Shown: positions 26,680 to 35,859, counted from the first letter of the stretch. The stretch is 64,000 nucleotides of DNA from an uncultured Paracoccaceae bacterium (GCA_947497985.1 CANMIX010000012.1:1-64000); one strand, 5' to 3'. Notes: generated by a model not told the origin, from the letters alone. Numbers and translations are program-made.

Positions 26680-26948
26680 GACACACCGCCTAGAATCGGT
26701 TTGTCGCCCTGATTGTTGGTTGCTTCTGCGCCAAGTTTTGAAATAAAGTGGCGGTGAAAGCTGGAGGCTTTTGCTTTAGAATTGATCCCGGTTTCGGTGG
26801 CCGCCGAGCCGGGATTTTTCTTAAGGGATGACAAGAAGCAGTGTCCCGGACCCTGGGGTAACCCATTGTTCTCTAAAGCACCGAAAAACCTGTTTGTGTC
26901 CCGGTGGCAACGTTGATTTCGTTGAGATTTCCAGCAACTTTGAGTGTT
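26680..26948. other. Right end of the island: regulatory and arm-site region
   Basis: No gene is supported here. It holds a hairpin with T-tail at 26785-26819 and words shared with the left end: GTGTCCCG at 26841-26848 and 26896-26903, and CCCATTGTT at 26862-26870. The repC promoter must also lie here. Confidence 0.55.
26785..26819 (+). terminator. Rho-independent terminator-like hairpin at the island's right end
   Basis: ATCCCGG (26785-26791) pairs with CCGGGAT (26809-26815), with an inner TCGG/CCGA stem, and is followed by five T. No gene on the plus strand ends just before it, so it may insulate the island end or belong to an origin structure. Confidence 0.6.
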
Positions 26949-26966
26949 CTGCCGGGGTCGCCAATT
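26949..26966. repeat. Island attachment site, distal copy
   Basis: Exact copy of the 18 bp CTGCCGGGGTCGCCAATT found at the tRNA-Arg 3' end (10889-10906), in the same orientation, 16.06 kb away. The flanking bases differ on both sides. Confidence 0.9.
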
Positions 26967-27128
26967 TACGAAGGGAAGGTCCTGATGTGTGCCCGCAGCC
27001 GTTAGATTTCGGAAATGCGTATTTAGGTGAAAAATTCGCATCGCATTATGTGTTGCAGCGCGAACCCAAAAATCAACATCAGGCTACTACAAACAGGGAA
27101 AGATTTTCAGAGGGTTCAACAGGATAAA

Positions 27129-27215
27129 TGGTGCCCAGAAGAGGACTCGAACCTCCACGTCCATACGGACACTAGCACCTGAAGCTAGCGCGTCTACCAA
27201 TTCCGCCATCTGGGC
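27129..27215 (-). tRNA. tRNA-Leu (anticodon CAG)
   Basis: An 87-nt class II tRNA with encoded CCA: acceptor GCCCAGA/TCTGGGC, D arm with GGTAGAC, anticodon stem CTAGC/GCTAG with loop TTCAGGT (anticodon CAG), a long variable arm (TGTCC-gtat-GGACG type) and T arm with GGTTCGAGTCC. Confidence 0.95.
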
Positions 27216-27455
27216 ACAGATGTCGTGAGGAGGGCGTATAAGGGGAGTCCGGAGGCTCTGCAAGGGCAAAAACACAGAGCGATTGCTTTTATATTGATTG
27301 CGGAAAGCAGAAGAAAAGCAACCTGTTATCTTGGCTTTTAACCGCTGCTTCCAAAGCAAGCGGATCTTTGTCGGGGATATCTCGACCAAATGGTGGTTTT
27401 GACCGGGCTCCTGGATCAAGTGAACCCGAAGTGCCCGATCGATGACCATAGTCGG
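27216..27455. other. Gap between tRNA-Leu and the oxidoreductase gene
   Basis: No gene supported in 240 bp; it should hold the tRNA-Leu promoter (leftward) and the end of the leftward oxidoreductase transcript. Confidence 0.5.
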
Positions 27456-28562
27456 CTACGTCAGTTCGGAAATTGAAACGGCGCGCCCTTCTTTCATAGA
27501 GATCTGCGCAGCCATGCCCATCAACACCGCCAGTTTACCATCGTACAGGCTCACCTCTGGCGCATTCCGCTCGCCGCGGACCAGTTCAAGGAACTTTTGA
27601 TGTTGGTAGAAGGTCGATCCATTGTGATCGCCGGCTTCCAACAGTTCGGGATCAACCGGGATTTCGCGCAGTTCCGGCCCTTTGGGGTGACGTGGGCTGA
27701 CAATCAATTGGGGTACCGGGGGGGCACCAAGATGTTCAGGCCAGAACCGTCCCGGTCCGGGAACCAGTGCTTCTACTTTTCCGGCAGGACCAACAGCGGA
27801 AATTTCTTCCTGATACCGTGACCCTTCGGCGAACATGCACAGTTCCAACATCGCACGGGTGCCATTGTCGAAATCAACAATCACATATCCATTGTCGAGG
27901 ATGTCAGGCCTGTCCCCTTCGTAGGCTTCTTCCAGGTGGTTTGCATCCTGTCCGCCGGACGCCATGACCCGTACAGGTTCCGCCCCGAGGGCAAGGCGCA
28001 TGAGATCAAAGAAGTGGCAACATTTCTCAACAAAGGTACCGCCTGTGTAGCGGTTGAACCTGTTCCAGTCGCCGACCTTTTCCAAAAAGGGGAACCGGTG
28101 TTCGCGGATGGTCAACATCTTGATCCCGCCTGTTGCTGCCTTGGCGCAGTCCAACATGGCTGCCACAGGTGGCATATAGCGGTATTCCATCGCGACCCAA
28201 ACCGGAGCGGGGTAGCTTTGGATGAACGTGTTCAATTGGCTAAGCTGTTCAAGATCTGTGAACAGCGGCTTTTCCACCAAAATCGGCACAGGACGTTTGT
28301 TGGCGATGGCGTGCAACTGCTCAACGTGCCGGAAATTGGGGCTGGCGATCAGGATGCAGTCCAGATCCGAAACCTCAAGCAGCGCATCGATGCTGTTCAC
28401 AAACATGGCGCGCGGGGCGAATTTTGCAGCTTCGGCGCGCATATCGGCATCGGGTTCAAAAATGGCTGAGACATCGGTATTTGGCAGCAAGGCGATATTG
28501 CGCAGGTGTTCTTGACCCATCATGCCGCAGCCGATGATACCGTAGTGGGTGGTGGTTGACAT
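27456..28562 (-). CDS. Gfo/Idh/MocA-family oxidoreductase, candidate NAD+-dependent sulfoquinovosidase
   Basis: The 368-aa protein starts with a Rossmann dinucleotide fold ('GIIGCGMMGQEHLRN') and has the family 'EKPLFTDLEQL' motif near residue 97, where the Lys is catalytic. The C-terminal alpha/beta domain ('GTFVEKCCHFFDLMRLALG') shapes the substrate pocket. The family oxidises sugars at the expense of NAD(P); one branch (GH188) is known to cleave sulfoquinovosides by a redox mechanism with NAD+. The neighbouring monooxygenase operon fits sulfoquinovose use and has no GH31 sulfoquinovosidase, so this gene is a good candidate for that step; this is inference. It follows the GntR gene by 9 bp on the same strand. 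Confidence 0.85.
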   Translation of the reverse strand: MSTTTHYGIIGCGMMGQEHLRNIALLPNTDVSAIFEPDADMRAEAAKFAPRAMFVNSIDALLEVSDLDCILIASPNFRHVEQLHAIANKRPVPILVEKPLFTDLEQLSQLNTFIQSYPAPVWVAMEYRYMPPVAAMLDCAKAATGGIKMLTIREHRFPFLEKVGDWNRFNRYTGGTFVEKCCHFFDLMRLALGAEPVRVMASGGQDANHLEEAYEGDRPDILDNGYVIVDFDNGTRAMLELCMFAEGSRYQEEISAVGPAGKVEALVPGPGRFWPEHLGAPPVPQLIVSPRHPKGPELREIPVDPELLEAGDHNGSTFYQHQKFLELVRGERNAPEVSLYDGKLAVLMGMAAQISMKEGRAVSISELT

Positions 28563-28571
28563 GCTCTCTCC

Positions 28572-29294
28572 CTATTTCAGGCGCTGCACATAGCGCGCTG
28601 ATGTGTGGTCAAACCAGGTTTTAGAAAATTCAACGGTGCCGACCTGATCCGAGTGGCTGAACCGCTCGATGTAGCCGACAGGAGTGTTTGCAGGTTGTGG
28701 AAAATCTGCAGGTGCCCAGTCGGGCACCGGGGCGACGCCAACGGAGTCTTCGGCGCGGGAAATCCAGAAACCCAGCTGCATTTTGTAATAGCGATAGAGT
28801 GAATCCGACAATGTGTCCGGGTCGATTTTACCGGCTGATTCGTCGAGCCAAATCTCTTCGACCGCGATTGGAATCCGATTGAGATACCTGAGACGGCGAA
28901 TACATGTGCCGCGATCTGAGGTGCCGAATTTTGGTAGCCCGTTTGGTTTTTCAAGCTCATTGACGGAAAGAACATGCGCCGTTGGCAGCCCGCCGCCGCT
29001 GGTGAGTTCAAGCCGGAACATTGAATAGATGCTTTCGACTGCGGGGCTGGATCGAACATAGTTGCCTGACCCATGAATGCGTTCGATCAGCCCTTTTTCT
29101 TCTACGATTTCCAACGCTTTTCGCAGGGTCCGCACGGTTGTGAAATGCTGTTTTGCAAGCTCACGCTCGGGGGGCAAACGGGTCCCGTCGATCAGGCGGC
29201 CCGACGCAATTTCGCGGATCAGAACTTCGCTGATTTGCACATATATGGGCAAAGCCGAGGTGGTTGTTGGTCGTTCGTAGATGGTCTGTGACAT
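28572..29294 (-). CDS. GntR-family (HutC/UTRA) regulator
   Basis: The 240-aa protein has an N-terminal GntR winged helix ('IYVQISEVLIREIASGRLIDGTRLPPERELAKQHFTTVRTLRKALEIVEEKGLIERIHGSGNYV' region) and a C-terminal UTRA effector domain ('CIRRLRYLNRIPIAVEEIWLDES'). UTRA regulators bind sugars or small acids. It is divergent from the monooxygenase operon over a 135-bp gap and cotranscribed with the Gfo/Idh/MocA gene, so it probably represses both directions until the sugar or a breakdown product is present. Start 29294 is preferred; an ATG at 29333 is also open and no ribosome site decides. Confidence 0.88.
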   Translation of the reverse strand: MSQTIYERPTTTSALPIYVQISEVLIREIASGRLIDGTRLPPERELAKQHFTTVRTLRKALEIVEEKGLIERIHGSGNYVRSSPAVESIYSMFRLELTSGGGLPTAHVLSVNELEKPNGLPKFGTSDRGTCIRRLRYLNRIPIAVEEIWLDESAGKIDPDTLSDSLYRYYKMQLGFWISRAEDSVGVAPVPDWAPADFPQPANTPVGYIERFSHSDQVGTVEFSKTWFDHTSARYVQRLK

Positions 29295-29429
29295 CGCGTT
29301 TTCTATGTGCCTTTTGGTGAATTGATACACCATTGATCCATAATAAAGACACTGTTAACGATATAGAAAGTCAAGCGGTTTCTAGGGAGAGAGCCGCGCC
29401 GGACGTCGAGCAAACAGGAGGAACTGGTC
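29295..29429. promoter_or_regulatory. Divergent promoter region of the sulfonate-sugar locus
   Basis: This 135-bp gap separates the GntR gene from the monooxygenase gene. It contains an AT-rich core (29331-29370) where both promoters and the GntR operator should lie. AGGAGG stands 8 nt before the ATG at 29430. No clear palindromic operator was found. Confidence 0.55.
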
Positions 29430-30584
29430 ATGGGTGTTGTGCCTATTACATCCGAGGATTTGGATGCAGTAGAGGTGTCGTGGTTCGCCGCGCTTTGTTC
29501 CGATGATTACCAGTTCTTGGGCATGCCTGATGGAAAGCTGCGGTCATCCTGGGATCACTGTTCGCAAATTGTAAAAACCGCCGAAGCGCAGGGGTTTCGC
29601 AATATTTTGTGCCCGTCGTCCTATCAGGTGGGTCAAGACACGCTGAGCTTTGTTGCAGGCTGTGCGCCGATCACGTCGGACATCAATATGCTGGCGGCGG
29701 TGCGCTGTGGTGAAATGCAGCCGATCATGTTGGCGCGTACCATCGCAACGCTGGATCATATGCTGAACGGCCGGTTGACGGTGAATATCATCTCTTCTGA
29801 TTTCCCGGGGGAAAAAGCCGAAAGCAGCTTTCGCTATCAGCGCTCACGCGAGGTGGTTGAGATCTTGAAACAGGCCTGGACCCAGGATCAGATCAACCAC
29901 GCGGGCGAGGTTTATAACTTTAGCGGTCTGACGACCGATCCGGTGCGCCCCTACCAGACCGGCGGCCCGCTTCTGTATTTTGGTGGCTATTCACAAGATG
30001 CGTTGGAGCTGTGCGGCGAGCATTGTGACGTCTACCTGATGTGGCCCGAAAAGATGGAAGAGCTGGAAGGCCGGATGAAGGCGGTTCATGCGGTGGCCGA
30101 ACGGTACGGGCGGACGTTGGATTATGGTCTGCGGGTGCATGTCATTGTGCGCGACACCGAAGCCGAAGCACGTGAATACGCCGATTACATCGTGTCCAAA
30201 CTGGATGAAGATCAAGGCGACGCCATCCGCAACCGGGCGCTGGATGCAAAATCCCTTGGGGTGAGCCATCAAGCCAAGAACCGTGAAATTGCTGATGACT
30301 ATGGCTATATCGAGCCGAACCTGTGGACCGGTGTCGGCCGCGCGCGCTCTGGCTGTGGTGCGGCTTTGGTGGGATCGACCGATCAGGTTCTCAGCAAGTT
30401 GGAAGCCTATCAGAAGATGGGCATTCGCGCCTTTATCCTGTCCGGTTATCCGCATCTGGACGAGGCCGAACATTTCGGCCAACGTGTCCTTCCGCAGATG
30501 AACACCTGCTCGTTGCCGCATGCCTACGGCCGGGTGCCCACGTCAACGCCTGCTACACCTCTTGGAAACGGAGAACGCCGTTAA
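29430..30584 (+). CDS. LLM-class FMNH2-dependent monooxygenase (SsuD-like), probable sulfoquinovose monooxygenase
   Basis: The 384-aa protein matches alkanesulfonate monooxygenases: 'ARTIATLDHMLNGRLTVNIISS', 'LLYFGGYSQDALELCGEHCDVYL', 'GRARSGCGAALVGSTDQVL' and 'FILSGYPHLDEAEHFG'. These enzymes use FMNH2 and O2 to release sulfite from a sulfonate, leaving an aldehyde. Next to an aldo/keto reductase, a flavin reductase and a sugar ABC importer, the likely substrate is sulfoquinovose, giving 6-oxo-glucose (compare SmoC of the Agrobacterium sulfo-SMO pathway). AGGAGG lies 8 nt before the ATG. Its stop overlaps the next ATG (TAATG). Substrate is inferred from context, not shown by sequence. Confidence 0.88.
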   Translation: MGVVPITSEDLDAVEVSWFAALCSDDYQFLGMPDGKLRSSWDHCSQIVKTAEAQGFRNILCPSSYQVGQDTLSFVAGCAPITSDINMLAAVRCGEMQPIMLARTIATLDHMLNGRLTVNIISSDFPGEKAESSFRYQRSREVVEILKQAWTQDQINHAGEVYNFSGLTTDPVRPYQTGGPLLYFGGYSQDALELCGEHCDVYLMWPEKMEELEGRMKAVHAVAERYGRTLDYGLRVHVIVRDTEAEAREYADYIVSKLDEDQGDAIRNRALDAKSLGVSHQAKNREIADDYGYIEPNLWTGVGRARSGCGAALVGSTDQVLSKLEAYQKMGIRAFILSGYPHLDEAEHFGQRVLPQMNTCSLPHAYGRVPTSTPATPLGNGERR

Positions 30585-31477
30585 TGATGCCCCGTGTCTC
30601 ACTCACCCCGGATCTGTCCTTTAGCCGCCTGATCTATGGCATGTGGCGTTTGGCTGACGATAAAGATACATCACCCGCGCATGTTGAAGCCAAGATCAAC
30701 GCCTGCCTGGAGCAAGGGATCACCACCTTTGATCAGGCGGATATCTATGGTGATTATGGTGCCGAGGCGGTTTTGGGCATCGCGCTGGGCGCGAACCCCG
30801 CGCTGCGCAATCGGATGGAGATTGTCACCAAATGCGATATCATTGCGCCGATTGGCCGGTATGCGGATGCGCCAGTGAAATACTATGACACCTCGCGCCA
30901 ACATATCTTCAAATCGGTGGATGCGTCCTTGCAGGCCATGCAGATCGATCACATTGACCTGCTGCTGATCCACCGCCCAGATCCTTTGATGGACCATGTC
31001 GAAACGGGCAAAGCGCTGGACGATGTGATTGCCAGCGGCAAGGTGCGCGCCGTTGGAGTGTCCAATTTCCGCCCATGGGATTGGCAATTGTTGCAATCGG
31101 CGATGTCGGCGCAACTGGTCACCAACCAGATCGAAGTCTCCCTGTCGGAAATCACCCCGTTCACCAACGGCGATGTCGCCTTTCACCAACAGCACGGCCA
31201 GCCGATTATGGCATGGTCGCCGTTAGGGGGGGGATCGCTGATGACCGGGGATGGCAAGCTGGCGCAACGCTTGGATGCAATCGCGGCCGATCAGGGCGTT
31301 GATCGCGCGGCGGTTGCTGTGGCATTTTTGGTGCGCCATCCGGCGAACATCCTACCCGTGATGGGTACCAACAACCTTGATCGTATCGGCTCTATTTCGG
31401 ATGCGTTGCGAGTTGAATTGGATCGCCCAACCTGGTTCTCGCTGTATGAGGCGGCGCTGGGCCGCGAGGTCGCATAA
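30584..31477 (+). CDS. Aldo/keto reductase, probable 6-oxo-glucose reductase
   Basis: The 297-aa protein shows the AKR tetrad context: Asp and Tyr in 'TTFDQADIYGDYGAEAVLG', Lys in 'MEIVTKCD', His in 'IDLLLIHRPDP', and the NADPH-binding C-terminal region ('ILPVMGTNNLDRIGSI'). In the monooxygenase route for sulfoquinovose an AKR (SmoB) reduces 6-oxo-glucose to glucose; the position here directly after the monooxygenase supports that role. Starts at 30584 (overlapping the upstream stop) and 30587 are both possible; GGAG lies about 12 nt upstream. The frame is open to 30323 but that part is an overlap shadow. Confidence 0.88.
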   Translation: MMPRVSLTPDLSFSRLIYGMWRLADDKDTSPAHVEAKINACLEQGITTFDQADIYGDYGAEAVLGIALGANPALRNRMEIVTKCDIIAPIGRYADAPVKYYDTSRQHIFKSVDASLQAMQIDHIDLLLIHRPDPLMDHVETGKALDDVIASGKVRAVGVSNFRPWDWQLLQSAMSAQLVTNQIEVSLSEITPFTNGDVAFHQQHGQPIMAWSPLGGGSLMTGDGKLAQRLDAIAADQGVDRAAVAVAFLVRHPANILPVMGTNNLDRIGSISDALRVELDRPTWFSLYEAALGREVA

Positions 31478-31479
31478 CG

Positions 31480-31995
31480 ATGTTGGCCTCACCGGATGAC
31501 ATGCATCAATTTGAACCAGGTCCGACCAACGAACGTGTCCTGCGGGATGCTTTTGGCCGATTTGCAACCGGGGTGACGGTGGTTACCGTTGGCACGGACA
31601 ACGGCCCGGTTGCGATCACCGCCAACAGTTTTTCGTCGGTCTCGATCGACCCGCCCCTGGTATTGTGGTCGCCGCAAAAAACATCCCGTCGGTTTCCGTT
31701 TTTCGCCAAGGCTCCGCATTTTGTGATCCATGTCCTTTCTGCCGAGCAAAGCGATCTGTGCTGGGATGTGGCCAAGGACATGGCGGCACTTTCCAAATTA
31801 GATCTGGCGCAAAACCCCGAAGGTGTTCCAATCTTGGAAGGGTGTTTGGCGCGGTTCGAATGCAGCCATCATGCCGCTTATGACGGCGGTGATCATGAGA
31901 TTGTCGTCGGCCGGGTTCTGCGGGCTTCGATGCGCGACGGTGGCGACGCGCTTGGTTTCTTCAAAGGAAGGATGAGTACGTTTCAGGCCCAATAA
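31480..31995 (+). CDS. Flavin reductase family protein (FMN reductase partner)
   Basis: The 171-aa protein has the flavin-reductase-like fold: 'LRDAFGRFATGVTVVTV', 'AITANSFSSVSIDPPLVLWSPQKTSR' and 'HEIVVGRVL'. It supplies FMNH2 to the upstream LLM monooxygenase, as SsuE or SmoA do. It follows the AKR gene by 2 bp. The 83-bp gap to the ABC genes holds no clear terminator, so the unit probably continues. Confidence 0.88.
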   Translation: MLASPDDMHQFEPGPTNERVLRDAFGRFATGVTVVTVGTDNGPVAITANSFSSVSIDPPLVLWSPQKTSRRFPFFAKAPHFVIHVLSAEQSDLCWDVAKDMAALSKLDLAQNPEGVPILEGCLARFECSHHAAYDGGDHEIVVGRVLRASMRDGGDALGFFKGRMSTFQAQ

Positions 31996-32078
31996 GCCCA
32001 GTGGAGGGGGCAGGTGTTCTGGACGATAAGTCGTGATGGGTCATGAGGGGCCCCAGTAAAAATTAAAGGGAGGACAAT

Positions 32079-33344
32079 ATGAAACAATTGATCACATCGA
32101 CAGGCATGTCGATTGTGCTGATGGCGGGTGCTTTTTCCGCGTCAGCAGATGAAGTGAATTTCCTGTGCTATCAGGATGCAACCGAATGCGATGTCATTGC
32201 CGAGATGCTGCCGGCATTTACCGAAGCCACCGGCCATACCGTCAAATTGCAGACCGTTGGCTATGATGTCATTCGCGACCAGCTGGAAAATCAGCTGCAA
32301 ACAGACGCGGCCCCCGATGTGGCGCGGGTGACAAATCTGGGTGGGTTGAACCAGTATTACCTCGATTTGACACCTTATGTGGACAGTGACGCTTGGAACG
32401 CCGCCTATGGTGCCACCCTTCCATGGTTCCGTGCGCCCGGCGGCGATGATCAGGGTATCTATGGCTGGATGACGCAGCTGACCGTGACCGGCCCTTATGT
32501 AAACGTCTCTCTCTTCGAAGACGCGGGCGTTGATATGCCGGGCGACGGCGCGACATGGGACGATTGGGCGACTGCGCTGTTGGAGGTCAAAGACAACACT
32601 GGCATCACTGCCGGTCTGGCAATGGACCGGACCGCGCACCGTTGGGCAGGACCTGCCTTTAGCTATGGTGCAAAATTCTTTGACGACGCAGGCGCCCCAA
32701 TTCTGGTCGACGATGGATTCCGTAACTTTGCCGAAGTCTTTGTGGGATGGCACAAAAGCGGTCTGATGCCGGCCGAAGGCTGGCCCGCAGGGGAAGGCAC
32801 CCAATACCGCAACGCGGCACCTCTGTTCCAATCGGGTGAAGTGGCGATGCATATGTCAGGGTCGTGGATGATCAACAGCTACGCCGACAATATCACCGAT
32901 TTCGATTGGAAAGCTGTCCCTGCACCTTGCGGCGACGGTGGCTGTGGCGCAATGCCCGGCGGCGCGGCGGTTGTAGCGTTTAAATCGACCAAATCGCCAG
33001 AAGCGGCTGCGGCCTTGATCGACTTTTTGGCGAAGGCTGAAAACGCGTCCACCTTTGCGGCGCAGACCAAAAACATCACGGCGCACCAAGAGTTGCAAGA
33101 AACAGGCATCGACTACGCGGATGCGTCACCCGCAGTTGCGGCTGCATTGTCCGTTTTTGCCGCCAACGCAGGCACTGCGGCGCGCACCACATCACAAGCC
33201 TATACTTTCCAAGGCTATGCCAAGAACTTTGTCATCTACGGTGTGGTTCCCGATTACATCACCAAAGCCATCACGGGTGAGATGTCGTTGGATGACGCGC
33301 TTGCAGCTATCGACGCGGATGTTGCCGCGAAGATCGCAGAATAA
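32079..33344 (+). CDS. ABC transporter sugar-binding protein
   Basis: The 421-aa protein has a signal peptide ('MSIVLMAGAFSASA', cleavage near residue 23) and the solute-binding fold of cluster B (MalE/UgpB-like): 'MLPAFTEATGHTVKLQTV', 'QTDAAPDVARV', 'YGWMTQLTVTGPYVNVSLFEDAGVDMP', 'GEVAMHMSGSWMI'. It captures the sugar in the periplasm for the two permeases and ATPase that follow. In this operon the ligand is probably sulfoquinovose or its glycerol glycoside (compare SmoF). 'GGGAGGAC' lies 5-8 nt before the ATG. Confidence 0.88.
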   Translation: MKQLITSTGMSIVLMAGAFSASADEVNFLCYQDATECDVIAEMLPAFTEATGHTVKLQTVGYDVIRDQLENQLQTDAAPDVARVTNLGGLNQYYLDLTPYVDSDAWNAAYGATLPWFRAPGGDDQGIYGWMTQLTVTGPYVNVSLFEDAGVDMPGDGATWDDWATALLEVKDNTGITAGLAMDRTAHRWAGPAFSYGAKFFDDAGAPILVDDGFRNFAEVFVGWHKSGLMPAEGWPAGEGTQYRNAAPLFQSGEVAMHMSGSWMINSYADNITDFDWKAVPAPCGDGGCGAMPGGAAVVAFKSTKSPEAAAALIDFLAKAENASTFAAQTKNITAHQELQETGIDYADASPAVAAALSVFAANAGTAARTTSQAYTFQGYAKNFVIYGVVPDYITKAITGEMSLDDALAAIDADVAAKIAE

Positions 33345-33362
33345 TCAGTCGGAGGCATTCGT

Positions 33363-34427
33363 ATGACTGAGGCGCTTCACGCCGCTTTTGCGGGTGCTCC
33401 ATGGCCGCTGTATCTGCTGGTCTATCTGATAATCGGTTGGGCGCTTTTGCGCCCGACCGGACCATTGTGGGACCGGGTTGTCAGCGTGGTGGGTTGGCCA
33501 ATTGAGGTGACCCAGCGGCTGTCCGGTTCAACCGGGCTCCCCTATCTTTTCCTGCTGCCGAATATCTTGATTTTTGGTGCCTTTACCTTTGCACCGATGT
33601 TCATCAACTTTGGGTTTTCGGTCACCGAAGGGCAATCGATCCTGTTTAGCGAGCGCGAATGGGCGGGGCTTGATAACCTGCGCCGTTTGCTTGCCGAGAC
33701 TCAGATCGACACCGGTGCGCCGAACCTCGAAGACGACAAGTTTCTCTCATCCGTATACAGCACCGCGACATTTGTTGTGTTTCAGGTCCCGGTCATGATC
33801 GCGATTGCGCTGATCTCGGCTTTGGCGCTGAACCGAAAAATCGTAGCGCGTGGATTGTGGCGGGCGGTATTCTTTTACCCCGTCATGTTGTCACCGGTTG
33901 TTGTGGGGTTCCTCTGGTCTCTTATCCTGAAACGACAAGGTGTCCTGTCGCAGACCTTGATCAGCTGGGGCTGGATACAAGAGCCGATCCAGTGGTTGAC
34001 CGATCCTTCATGGACCATGTTTTGGTCCGTCTTTGTCTACACCTGGGCGCATCTTGGATTTTATATGCTGATCCTTCTGGCCGGGTTGCAGGCAATCCCG
34101 CGGGACGTCTATGAAGCCGCCGAAATGGACGGCACGCCCGCATGGCGACAGCTGACCCGGATCACCATTCCGCTGTTGGCGCCGACCCTGTTGGTGGTCA
34201 CGGTTCTGTCTCTAATCAAGGCGTTTCAGGCCTTTGAAGAGCTTTATGCCATGTCGGTACGCTGGTCGTCGCTGGTGGCCTATATCTTTGAAACCTCGGG
34301 CCTGCGTGGCCAACCCACCGCCAATGGTTTGGGTATTGCGGCCATGGCATCGCTGTTGGTGGCGATCGTGCTGATCTTCCTGTCCCTGATGCAGGTCTAC
34401 TTTACTTCGAAATCGAGCAAACCATGA
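33363..34427 (+). CDS. ABC transporter permease 1 (MalF/UgpA-type)
   Basis: The 354-aa protein has an N-terminal helix ('LYLLVYLIIGWALL'), then a six-helix MalF-type core from about residue 60, with the conserved EAA loop 'YEAAEMDGTPAWRQLTRITIPLLAPTLLVV' region that contacts the ATPase. It forms the membrane channel with the next gene product. GGAGG precedes the ATG by 6-7 nt. Its stop overlaps the second permease start (ATGA at 34424). Confidence 0.9.
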   Translation: MTEALHAAFAGAPWPLYLLVYLIIGWALLRPTGPLWDRVVSVVGWPIEVTQRLSGSTGLPYLFLLPNILIFGAFTFAPMFINFGFSVTEGQSILFSEREWAGLDNLRRLLAETQIDTGAPNLEDDKFLSSVYSTATFVVFQVPVMIAIALISALALNRKIVARGLWRAVFFYPVMLSPVVVGFLWSLILKRQGVLSQTLISWGWIQEPIQWLTDPSWTMFWSVFVYTWAHLGFYMLILLAGLQAIPRDVYEAAEMDGTPAWRQLTRITIPLLAPTLLVVTVLSLIKAFQAFEELYAMSVRWSSLVAYIFETSGLRGQPTANGLGIAAMASLLVAIVLIFLSLMQVYFTSKSSKP

Positions 34428-35859
34428 ACGCAGTAATAACCTTTCTGACGCGTAAAGCGGGCGGACAGCGGGCAAATTGGCTCGACTATATGACCTATGC
34501 GTATTTGCTGACCGGTGTGTTGTTGATCCTGTTGCCGGTGTCGTGGCTGGCGCTGAATTCGCTAAAGTCATCATCACAGCTGGAAAAGCAGGACCTGTCC
34601 CTGTTGCCATCTTCGTTTGAACAAGTCGCCCGTGCGACCGTGTCGTTTCCTGATGGCAAGCAGATCTTCTTTATCCCCGATTTGCCCCAATGGGTTTTGG
34701 GTTGGGATGATTTGACGGATGAAGAACAAGCAGAACAGGATCTGTCCGGGTTTCTGGCGCAATATGAGGGCAGAGACCTGTATGCCTTGCGCTCGCATCT
34801 CAATCAGGTGCCGCAGCTGGTCCGCAGCCTGATTGCCGCGCAAGACCTGCCGGAGTGGTTGCTGCGCTACCCGTCGATGTCGGCCAGCGCCAAGGTGGAA
34901 AATGACGTCGGCGCAGTCTTGGCGCAGCTTGACGGTGAACAGGCGCGGTTGCTGTCAGAGTATCTGAACCTGCCCCCATATGAGCCCGCGCGGGTGTCGC
35001 TCCAGATCATGGTCACGGCACCGGATCCGATAACCGGTGATGAAACGGTGTTTGGTATTTCCAACTTTAAAGCGACGCGCGATTTTACGCCCGCACGCTA
35101 TGTGGACAATCGCACCGACAAAGTCGTGCGTCTGGATACCAAATCGGTGACCATGCGTCGGATTTTTGACCCGTCCTGGGAGAACTTCACTGATCCCATC
35201 ACCGGGCAGGCCTTTGGCTTGAACGTGAATTTTGCGACCTGTTTCACGAACTCAGTTCTGGTCACGGTCATCGCGACCATTTTAACGCTGCTGGTCAATT
35301 CGATGGCGGCGTTTTCCTTAGCCAAATACAAGTTTCGTGGCCAAGTGGCGTTTTTCATTGTGATCCTTGCCACCTTGATGGTGCCACCGACAATCACCTT
35401 GGTTGGGGTTTTCAAAGCGGTCTATGCAACCGGTCTGTCAGGTTCGATCTGGGGGGTCATTATTCCGGGTGCGGCGACACCCACAGGTGTTTTCCTGCTG
35501 CGCCAATATATGTTGTCGATCCCTGATGAGCTGATCGAGGCTGCGCGAATGGATGCGGCCAGCGAATGGAAAGTCTATTGGCGGATCGTGCTGCCGCTGG
35601 CGCTGCCTGCCATTGCTGCTTTGGCCATTCTGTCGGTGATCTGGCGCTGGAATGATCTGATCCTGCCCTTGGTCGCGATTGCCACAACAAAAGACGCCTA
35701 TACGATCCAGTTGTGCCTGCTGGAATTCCGCGGCGAACACCTGAGCCAGGAACACTATCGACTGGCGATGACGATGGTCAGCCTTGTTCCATCCACGCTC
35801 GTCTTTGTGTTCTTGCAGAAATACATCACTACCGGCATCGCCAACACGGGGCTTAAATA

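Noticed and set aside
26676-27041. 121-aa minus-strand frame across the distal attachment site
   Set aside because: It spans the island border, has no family features and biased Asn/His-rich composition; the repC start lies at its end.
27087-27449. 120-aa frame containing 'MAELVDALASGASVRMDVEVRVLFWAP'
   Set aside because: This is tRNA-Leu read as protein; the typical spurious annotation.
30323-30583. 5' extension of the aldo/keto reductase frame
   Set aside because: It overlaps the monooxygenase gene and reads as Arg/Trp/Cys-rich shadow sequence; the AKR family start is at 30584.
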